Assembly: GCF_004341105.1 (NCBI RefSeq)
Contig: NZ_SLZK01000001.1
Location: 868,001-932,000, forward strand
Direction: 5' to 3'
DNA from: Rhizobium sp. BK418
Lineage (GTDB): Bacteria; Pseudomonadota; Alphaproteobacteria; Rhizobiales; Rhizobiaceae
DNA length: 64,000 bases
In this document: positions 57,541 to 64,000 of the stretch, piece by piece
Layout: each line of letters opens with the position of its first letter
Position numbering within the stretch: position 1 is the first letter of the stretch
Position numbers and translations under genes: made by a program
Notes under the pieces: generated by a model
The model's input: the letters and a program-made list of their open reading frames with translations, nothing else
Told to the model about the DNA's origin: nothing
The model's database searches: none

Positions 57541-58422
57541 ATGCGTTTCGATCTCACCGACCTTCGCCTGTTTCTTGCCGTCGTCGATGCCGGCAGCATC
57601 ACTCATGGGGCGGCAGATGCAGGGCTGTCTCTGGCTGCAGCAAGCGAGCGCCTGCGCGATATGGAGACGCTCGGTGAGGTCATTCTGCTGAAGCGCAGCC
57701 GCCGCGGCGTCTCGCAGACAGAGGCCGGAGAAGCCCTGGCCCACCACGCCCGCATCATCCTCAGCCAGATCAGGCAGATGCATGGCGAGCTTGGCGAATA
57801 TGCGCGCGGGCTGCGCTCGACGATCAGCATTCTCGCCAACACGGCGGCCATATCGGAACATCTGCCCGAGAAGGTGGCGGACTGGATGGCAGCCAACCCG
57901 CAGGTGGATCTGCAGTTGAAGGAACGGCAGAGCGTCGAGATTGCCGGAAGTGTTGCGGCCGGCCGTGCCGAGATCGGCATCCTCTCTGCCGCGGCTGACA
58001 TGGCCGGGCTGACGGCAAGGCCATTCGCCACCGATCGGCTCGTCGTCGCTGTCAGCAAGGGACACCCCCTGGCGCGGGAGCGCAACGTCCGTTTCGCCGA
58101 TCTCGTCGACGAGCATTTCGTCTGCCTTGCCGCCGGCGCCCTGCAGGATCATATCGATGCGCAGGCAGGCCGCCTCGGCATCAGGCTGAAGACCCGCGTG
58201 CGGCTGCGCGATTTTCAGGCCGTTTGCCGGCTGGCGGGTGCAGGTGCCGGGATCGGCATCGTGCCCGAAATAGCCGCTCACCGTGCGAAACGGTGGTCGG
58301 GAATTGTCACTGTCGGCTTGTCGGATGGCTGGGCGACGCGGCAGCTGGTGGTCTGCACGGCAGAGCGGGCGGAATTGTCGCTCCATGCCCGCAGCCTTTT
58401 GAACCATCTTGCCCCCGCATAA
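57541..58422 (+). CDS. LysR family transcriptional regulator
   Basis: 293 aa from ATG 57541. The N-terminal helix-turn-helix is FLAVVDAGSITHGAADAGLSLAAASERL, followed by a periplasmic-binding-fold effector domain (AEIGILSAAADM, LVVAVSKGHPLARE, GAGAGIGIVPEIAA). It is divergent from the TSUP transporter gene, whose start is about 100 bases away, which makes that gene its most likely target. The broken thiamine-diphosphate enzyme gene follows it downstream. Confidence 0.88.
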   Translation: MRFDLTDLRLFLAVVDAGSITHGAADAGLSLAAASERLRDMETLGEVILLKRSRRGVSQTEAGEALAHHARIILSQIRQMHGELGEYARGLRSTISILANTAAISEHLPEKVADWMAANPQVDLQLKERQSVEIAGSVAAGRAEIGILSAAADMAGLTARPFATDRLVVAVSKGHPLARERNVRFADLVDEHFVCLAAGALQDHIDAQAGRLGIRLKTRVRLRDFQAVCRLAGAGAGIGIVPEIAAHRAKRWSGIVTVGLSDGWATRQLVVCTAERAELSLHARSLLNHLAPA

Positions 58423-58546
58423 AGACGCCTAACCAGCGCCTTTGAGGGCGGCTCCCGCTCAGCCACGAAAGCTCGCCGGACGCGTTATTCAAGGTTGTGC
58501 TCATACTCTTCCCGTGCAAGGCTGCCGCAAGCGGGAGGTAACTGTC

Positions 58547-60096
58547 ATGAACGGTGCAGACAGCCTGTGCGATACGCTTCTGGCAAACAGTGTCAGCGTA
58601 TGTTTTGCTAATCCGGTACGTCGGAAATGCATTTTGTCGCAGCGCTCGACCGCAAGCCCGCGATGCGCTGCGTTCTTGGCCTTTCCGAGGGCGTCGTGAC
58701 GGGCGCGGCCGATGGTTATGCGCGCATGACCGACCGCCCGGCTGCAACATTGCTCCACACTGGGCCGGGTCTCGCCAATGGCCTTGCCAATCTCCACAAT
58801 GCCCGGCGCGCCCGAGTCCGTTATCAACATCGTCGGTGATCATGCCTCCTACCATCTTCAGCTCGACGCGCCGCTGACATCGGATATCGAAAGCCTGGCG
58901 GGTGCTATGTCCAACTGGGTGCACCGCATCCGCAGCCCGGAAGAGATTGCCGGGGCGACGGAGGCCGCCTATCGTGCCTCATTGTCACCGCCCGGTGTGG
59001 CAACGCTCATCCTGCCGGCAGATGCGGCCTGGGGCGAGGTCGAAGCGGATCAGCCGATCAGGTTGCCTCTGCCGGTGCCGCCGGCGGTGAACATGGACGC
59101 CGTACGCGCGGTTGCCGCGGCCATCAGAGACACGCCCGGCGAAGCCGGAATTGTCGTCAGCGGTAGGGCTGCCCGCGCCGATTGTCTGGAGATCGCGGGA
59201 GCAATTGCGGCCGCCAGGGATGTGCGTCTCTTCAGCGAGATGCAACTGCCGAGGATCGAGCGCGGCCGCGGCCGTGTCGCCGTAACCCGCATCCCCTACC
59301 CGGTCGACGCCGCCCTGGACCTGCTGGCCGATATCGATGTGCTTGTATTGGTTGGCGCCCCCGAGCCGGTCGCCTTCTTTGCCTATCCCGGCAAACCTGG
59401 ACGGCTTGTGCGCAAAGGCTGCAAGGTCCTGACGCTCGCAAGACATGGCGAGGATCTGAAAGGCGCGCTCGAAGCACTCAGCGACGAACTCGGCGTCAGG
59501 CCGTCGCAACCCCTGCCACGGGCAAGTGCAGCTTCCGACCATATCACGCCCTTCGGGCATCTGACCGAAGATGCGATCGCAGTGATGGTGGCGGAAAGAC
59601 TTCCCGACAATGCCATCGTTTGCGACGAGGGCATCACCTCGGCCCGCCGCTTCTTCGAACTTTCGGCGGCTTCGGCGCCGCACGACTACCTGATGAACAC
59701 CGGCGGCTCCATCGGTTGCGGCATACCGCTTGCAACGGGTGCGGCGATCGCCTGTCCCGATCGCAAGGTCATCGATCTGCAGGCCGATGGCAGCGGCATG
59801 TACACGGTGCAGGGCCTGTGGACGCAGGCGCGCGAAATCTCGACGTGGTGACGATCATCTTCGCCAACCGCGCCTACGCCGTGCTGCATGCCGAAATGCG
59901 CAATGTCGGCGTCCACGGAATCGGCGAGAACGCCCGGCGGATGATGGACCTCGATCACCCCGCCTGGGACTGGGTGCTGATCGCCAAGGGCATGGGCGTC
60001 GATGCCGCGGGCGCGCATAGCTGCGAGCAATTTGCCGATCTCTTCGAAAGTGCGCTCAGGCGCCGCGGACCGTTTCTCATCGAAGCGATCATCTGA
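58547..60096 (+). pseudogene. acetolactate synthase-like thiamine-diphosphate enzyme, three frameshifts
   Basis: The gene starts at ATG 58547 after a strong GGGAGG and encodes about 515 residues of an IlvB/MdlC-type enzyme, but the frame is broken three times. Break 1 near 58617: CCGG-TACG should be CCGGGTACG (one G lost), after SVCFANP. Break 2 near 58808, around GCCCGAGTCC: the frame shifts after [11 protein letters not shown] and resumes at VINIVGDHA. Break 3 near 59838: GAAATCTC should be GAAAATCTC (one A lost), after WTQARE, and resumes NLDVVTIIFANRAYAVLHAEM. The segments are otherwise colinear, and TPP-binding GDGS-like ADGSGMYTVQGL is intact. Inactivation looks recent. Sequencing error is the alternative. 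Confidence 0.85.
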
Positions 60097-60173
60097 GCGT
60101 TCAGGTAACCCGGTTGGCAATCCCGCCTTCGAAGCATAGCATTCCGGTCTCAAACCGAAAGCCGAGACCGATA

Positions 60174-61070
60174 ATGACAGCGTCATCCGTGCAAACCTCG
60201 CCGCAAATCCTGCTGACCAGTTCCGGGCGGGCGTGGAGCGGGCTCGCGGCCGAATTCCTGCATATTCCGCGCGGCCTCTCCCGTGTACCGGGCGGTGACA
60301 TGCATCGTCTGGGGATCCATTTCGGTCCTCCCGTCAATGCGGATTGTCGCTGCGGCGGCCGGCGCATGCGCCGCGTGCAGAAACCCGGCGATATCGATGT
60401 CATTCCCGCCGGTCTCGACGGGTCCTGGGAGGATGATGCCGACTGCCGGATCCTGCGTGTGGGGCTCGATCCCGGGCGGCTTGCTCAGGTCGCCGGAGAA
60501 CTCGGGCGGGATGCCGGCCAGATCGAGCTGCAGCCGAGATTCCAGCTGCGAGACGCCGGCATCGAGGCGATCTGCCGGGCGATCAAGGCGGATCTGGAAG
60601 CCGATATCCCGTCCGATCCGCTCTATATCGATCTTCTCGCCAATGCTCTCGCCATCCGGCTGATCGAGACGGCGAGCGGTGCTTCAAGGATGCCCGAAAC
60701 TCGCAACACTCAGAAGCTTTCCGCACGACAGCTGCGGGTGCTGACGGAATTCATAGAAACCAACCTGGACCGGAAGCTGCATCTGGCGGACCTTGCGATC
60801 GTTGCCGGTCTCAGCGTCACGCGGCTGAAGAGCCTGTTTCGGAACAGCACTGGCGTTCCGGTGCACCAATATGTCATGCGCCGCCGGGTCGAATATGCCC
60901 GCGCCCTGATGACAACGACCGATATGGCTGCAAGCGAGATCGCGCTCGCCGCAGGCTTTGCCCATCAGAGCCATATGGCAACAACGATGCGCCGGCTCAC
61001 TGGCCAGACGCCCGGCGAAATCCTCCGCGAAGTCGGCGAATTCCGCCCGAAATTGCAAAGACTGGCCTGA
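60174..61070 (+). CDS. AraC family transcriptional regulator
   Basis: 298 aa from ATG 60174 (an upstream in-frame ATG at 60114 is less likely). The first 180 residues form an AraC N-terminal-like sensing region. The C-terminal 100 residues carry two helix-turn-helix units: LHLADLAIVAGLSVTRLKSLFRNSTGVPVHQYV and MAASEIALAAGFAHQSHMATTMRRLTGQTP. It lies 60 bases upstream of an NmrA-type reductase gene on the same strand, which may be its target. Confidence 0.9.
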   Translation: MTASSVQTSPQILLTSSGRAWSGLAAEFLHIPRGLSRVPGGDMHRLGIHFGPPVNADCRCGGRRMRRVQKPGDIDVIPAGLDGSWEDDADCRILRVGLDPGRLAQVAGELGRDAGQIELQPRFQLRDAGIEAICRAIKADLEADIPSDPLYIDLLANALAIRLIETASGASRMPETRNTQKLSARQLRVLTEFIETNLDRKLHLADLAIVAGLSVTRLKSLFRNSTGVPVHQYVMRRRVEYARALMTTTDMAASEIALAAGFAHQSHMATTMRRLTGQTPGEILREVGEFRPKLQRLA

Positions 61071-61132
61071 ATTTGTGCGACGCCTCCGGTGCGGCCTTCT
61101 AGTCCTTGCGCATCATCAGCAAGGAGAAGGAC

Positions 61133-62011
61133 ATGATTGCAATCCTCGGAGCTGCCGGAAAGGTCGGCTATTCGACCGCCGGGGTGCTGCGCGAGGCAGG
61201 TGTGCCCGTGCGCGCCATTCTGCGCGATCCGTCGAAGGCTGGCCGGCTGACCGCCACCGGCTGCGACGTCGCATTTGCCGATCTGCAGGACGCCAGGGCA
61301 CTTGCCGCAGCGATATCGGGCGCGGAGCGTGTTCAGGTCATTCTGCCAGCCAACCCGCGGGCCGAAGATATAAAGGGCGACATGCGCCGCTCCATCGAAA
61401 GCATCGCCGAGGCATTGGAAGAGGCGCGCCCCGCCCTCGTACTGGCCATTTCCGATTACGGCGCCCATCTCGGCGAAGGCTTCGCGATGCCGAGCATGTT
61501 CCACATATTCGAGCAGCGCCTTCGCCAGCTGGATATGCACCGGATATTCCTGCGCTCGGCCGAGCATATGGAAGGCTGGGGCCGCGTTGCGCCGGCAGCG
61601 ATCGCAACCGGCATTCTGCCGAGCTTTCATGACCCGGTCGAAAAGCGGATCCCCAATGTCTCTGCACAGGATGTCGGCCGTATTGCCGCCGATCTCCTGC
61701 TGCGGCCCGACATCGAAATGCGCGAGCAGATCATCCACGCGGAAGGTCCGCGCCGCTATAGCGCGAGCGATGTGGCGGCCGCACTGAGCGAGCTATCGGG
61801 GCGCACGATCACCGCTCGAGCGCTGCCCCGTTCGCAATGGCGCGAAATCCTGGGCCGGATGGTGAGCGCCAGCGCCGCGGATCTTTTGACCGAGCTTTAC
61901 GACGTTCACAGCAAGGGTGGTCTCATCGATGTCGAACCGAATGCGCGTGATGTCCGCTATGGCACGACCGAGTTGATCAACGCGCTTCGGCCTATTGTCG
62001 CCGTACGGTGA
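61133..62011 (+). CDS. NmrA-like NAD(P)-binding protein
   Basis: 292 aa. The Rossmann glycine motif is ILGAAGKVGYSTAGVL at residues 4-19, and the remainder follows the atypical short-chain dehydrogenase pattern of NmrA/quinone-oxidoreductase (QOR)-like proteins (AISGAERVQVILPANP). There is no classical YxxxK catalytic pair, as in NmrA relatives, so it could be a redox sensor or a reductase. The ribosome binding site AAGGAGAAGGAC is strong. The AraC gene upstream probably regulates it. Confidence 0.84.
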   Translation: MIAILGAAGKVGYSTAGVLREAGVPVRAILRDPSKAGRLTATGCDVAFADLQDARALAAAISGAERVQVILPANPRAEDIKGDMRRSIESIAEALEEARPALVLAISDYGAHLGEGFAMPSMFHIFEQRLRQLDMHRIFLRSAEHMEGWGRVAPAAIATGILPSFHDPVEKRIPNVSAQDVGRIAADLLLRPDIEMREQIIHAEGPRRYSASDVAAALSELSGRTITARALPRSQWREILGRMVSASAADLLTELYDVHSKGGLIDVEPNARDVRYGTTELINALRPIVAVR

Positions 62012-62098
62012 CGACCGATCGCAGCTTCGTCCCAGTTGATCGATAAGGGAACCGGGTGCGTGTGAAGGAGGTTTATCACGCAGGAACAGGAGGTCCCC

Positions 62099-62248
62099 AT
62101 GATCCGTAAGCTGAAATCAGGCGAATATCGACTCTACTCCCGCAAGCCCGACCCAAAAACGCACAAGCGCAAGAACCTCGGCACCTTCAAGACACGCGAA
62201 GCCGCCGAGAAGCATGAGCGCGAGGTGCAGTATTTCAAACATCACTAG
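62099..62248 (+). CDS. small basic protein (49 aa)
   Basis: A 49-codon gene beginning MIRKLKSGEYRLYSRKPD and ending EREVQYFKHH, preceded by an ideal AGGAGGT ribosome binding site 7 bases before the ATG. It is rich in Lys, Arg and His and has a KTREAAEKHEREVQYF helix. I recall near-identical small proteins in other Rhizobium genomes. It has no known function. The motif YRLYSRKPDPKTHKRKNLG resembles a DNA- or RNA-binding integrase-like fragment, but this is only a similarity of pattern. Confidence 0.75.
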   Translation: MIRKLKSGEYRLYSRKPDPKTHKRKNLGTFKTREAAEKHEREVQYFKHH

Positions 62249-62276
62249 AGCGATGCCGCGGGAGGATCGCCGCGCC

Positions 62277-62573
62277 TCAACGGCCGACCATGCCCTTGGG
62301 ATCATCCCGATAAGGGTCGCGGCGGTTGGGGTCGCTGTAATAGGTCCGGTATCCGCCGCTTGAAAAGGTCTCTCGATAGGTGCCATTGAGCTGCTGATGC
62401 GTCTGCGAGTATAGATCTCCATTGCGATACGTGTTGTAGCCGCCGCCGAGATTCTGCTCTCTGATATAGGTGTTCTCTGAACTGTCAGTGGAGCACGGAG
62501 CCGAAACCAGCTCGCAGGAAGCAGACGCATTCCCGGCAGTGAGCATGAAAATTCCAAAGAAAACCGCCTTCAT
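62277..62573 (-). CDS. hypothetical exported protein
   Basis: 98 aa from ATG 62573 (AAAGGAG 7 bases upstream). The first 20 residues are a signal peptide ending NASA before CELVSAPC. The mature part is Tyr-, Gly- and Ser-rich (GGGYNTYRNGDLYSQTHQQ, SGGYRTYYSDPNRRDPYR), low in hydrophobic residues, and resembles extended cell-surface or periplasmic tails. No family recognised. Confidence 0.65.
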   Translation of the reverse strand: MKAVFFGIFMLTAGNASASCELVSAPCSTDSSENTYIREQNLGGGYNTYRNGDLYSQTHQQLNGTYRETFSSGGYRTYYSDPNRRDPYRDDPKGMVGR

Positions 62574-62747
62574 GCAAACTCCTTTTCGCGAATTGGGCAT
62601 CGTGTACGAGGACAATGTAACTTAACGGCGAAAAAGAACAAACAGAAAACATCTCGGCCGTTTCCGCTGCCCCTTTTAATAGATCAAATGTTAAACTGCG
62701 CCTGTGATGATCCGGTCCGAATACCCAAGCAGACAGGCGGCGCGATA

Positions 62748-63137
62748 ATGAGTGAATGGTTGACGGCGGCGAAGCAATGGGCGCGAACCGTGAAACGCGA
62801 TGTGGTCGCGCTGTGGATTGCAGCGCGGGACAGTCGCACACCCACCATGGCCAAGATCGTTGCAGGGGCGGTTGCCGCCTATGCGCTTTCGCCCGTCGAT
62901 CTCATCCCGGATTTCGTGCCGGTGCTCGGCTATCTCGACGATCTCATCATCGTTCCGCTCGGCATCCTCATCGCCATCCGCCTCATTCCAGTGCCTTTGA
63001 TGGCGGAATTCAGGGAAAGGGCCGCACACCGGGCGCAGCGCCCAGTCAGTCGTTCGGGCCTTGTCGCGATCGTGCTGATCTGGTTGCTCCTGGCCGCCCT
63101 CGGTATCTGGTTTGTGTGGAAGCTGTGGCATCGCTGA
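62748..63137 (+). CDS. YkvA/DUF1232 family membrane protein
   Basis: 129 aa from ATG 62748. After a short basic N-terminal part, MAKIVAGAVAAYALSPVDLIPDFVPVLGYLDD is the DUF1232 signature (YALSPVDLIPD). Membrane segments follow at LIIVPLGILIAIRLIPVPLM and VAIVLIWLLLAALGIWFVW. Function unknown. It is convergent with the LysR gene that runs off the window. Confidence 0.85.
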   Translation: MSEWLTAAKQWARTVKRDVVALWIAARDSRTPTMAKIVAGAVAAYALSPVDLIPDFVPVLGYLDDLIIVPLGILIAIRLIPVPLMAEFRERAAHRAQRPVSRSGLVAIVLIWLLLAALGIWFVWKLWHR

Positions 63138-63152
63138 CGCGGAACCACGCTT

Positions 63153-64000
63153 TCACCGGGCCTGCTCCCGCACGAAGGCGCTGCGTAGCCAGTCGAGGAA
63201 ATGATTCGCAGCCGGTGAGAGCGTTCGGCCGGGCTTCATGATCGCCACAAAACCATCCTCGTAAGTCAGGAACTCCGACCGCTCCACCAGCTTCCCGCTT
63301 TTCAGCTCATTCAGAGCAAAACGCCGCTCCACCAGTGCGACGCCAAGCCCGGTCACGGCAGCGCTGACACAGAGATGCATATGCGGGAAATAGAGCTCCG
63401 ACTGCGCCGAGATCCTGTGCCCTGTCGCCGCCTGCCAATTCGTCCATTGTTCGCTCATATGGTCGGGCGAAATGCGGGTCTGGAAGCTGAATCCATCGCC
63501 TTCCGCACGAACGGGATAATCCGGCGCCGACACCAGACCGAAAGAGACGGAGGCGAGCGGCACATGGTCGCCCTCCACCCGCGGCCGTGACAGACGATCC
63601 CAGCTCAGCGTGAAATCCACGCCATCCCTCGCCCGGTTCGTGCCACCGTCACGCGCGCTCGACGACATGGAAAGTTGCACACGGCAGTTCGGATGGAGGC
63701 TGTAGAATTCCGCCAGACGCGGCACGAGCCAGACCATGGCGAAGGTGGCGCTGCAGGCAATATGCACACTCGCCTCGTTTCGGCTCGCTTTCAGCTCCTG
63801 ATAGCGCTCTTCCAGAAGATCGAAGGCGCGCGACACGGTGGCAAAGAAGGCCGCTCCGTCCTCGTTCAGCCGAAGCCCCGTCCCCGATTTCTCGAAGACG
63901 GCAATACCAAGCTGCTCCTGCAGAAGCTGCAGCTGCTTGGAAATGGCCCCATGGGTACGCCCCAATTCATCGGCGGCCCGTGTCACCGAGCCGAGACGTG
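63153..64000 (-). CDS. LysR family transcriptional regulator (5' end beyond the window)
   Basis: The C-terminal 282 or so residues are present; the gene begins beyond the right edge. The frame reads through the GTG at 63986 as LGSVTRAADELGRTHGAISKQLQLLQEQLG, which is a LysR helix-turn-helix missing only its first 20 or so residues. The effector domain follows (VHIACSATFAMVWLVPRLAEFYSLHP, ALVERRFALNEL). Convergent with the YkvA-type gene, 15 bases between stops. Confidence 0.85.
   Translation of the reverse strand, partial: RLGSVTRAADELGRTHGAISKQLQLLQEQLGIAVFEKSGTGLRLNEDGAAFFATVSRAFDLLEERYQELKASRNEASVHIACSATFAMVWLVPRLAEFYSLHPNCRVQLSMSSSARDGGTNRARDGVDFTLSWDRLSRPRVEGDHVPLASVSFGLVSAPDYPVRAEGDGFSFQTRISPDHMSEQWTNWQAATGHRISAQSELYFPHMHLCVSAAVTGLGVALVERRFALNELKSGKLVERSEFLTYEDGFVAIMKPGRTLSPAANHFLDWLRSAFVREQAR

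Overview
The window looks like about 64 kb of core chromosome from an alphaproteobacterium of the order Rhizobiales, most like Rhizobium or its close relatives. This rests on the GC-rich coding style, the families present (a malic enzyme fused to a phosphotransacetylase domain, BluB, DUF2865, DUF6894, DUF1003, TadE/TadG-type proteins), and short intergenic palindromic repeats of the sort scattered through rhizobial genomes. I see no insertion sequence, prophage, CRISPR array, tRNA or rRNA gene. The window opens inside a metallophosphoesterase gene and closes inside a LysR regulator gene.

Layout. 1-8.5 kb: metallophosphoesterase, malic enzyme, RNase HI, a DUF2865 secreted protein, a divergent LysR/MFS pair, and bluB under a cobalamin riboswitch. 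8.5-18.5 kb: a second MFS exporter, class I DAHP synthase behind a leader-peptide attenuator, a TolB-like propeller protein, NAD synthetase, a DUF1003 protein, an ArsR-MFS operon and an alpha/beta hydrolase. 18.5-28.3 kb: a Crp-like regulator, small proteins, TadE and two TadG-like proteins, a divergent TyrS, a membrane-anchored LAS-type peptidase candidate and class II DAHP synthase. 28.3-38.1 kb: housekeeping metabolism (glutathione reductase, RpiA, phosphoglycolate phosphatase, an L,D-transpeptidase, and class II and class I fumarases side by side). 38.1-49.2 kb: a diguanylate cyclase, amino-acid exporters, a divergent GH15 glucoamylase/ROK kinase pair, ChrA, a DMT transporter, and an envelope operon (Cys-rich, OmpA-like, DUF4239). 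49.2-64 kb: an MltF-type transglycosylase, a sulfatase, twin MarR regulators, a CBS-containing ClC channel, several regulators, and a thiamine-diphosphate enzyme gene broken by three frameshifts.

The most informative signal is regulatory. A 24-codon reading frame with clustered Tyr/Phe codons lies ahead of the class I DAHP synthase gene. It is followed by mutually exclusive hairpins and a Rho-independent terminator, and its promoter places the transcription start on the first base of the ATG. This is the architecture of a leaderless aromatic attenuator. The same window also carries the unrelated class II DAHP synthase without such a leader, and a TyrS gene whose ribosome binding site can be hidden in a hairpin. 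Aromatic amino-acid supply and use are therefore controlled by different RNA-level devices within 17 kb.
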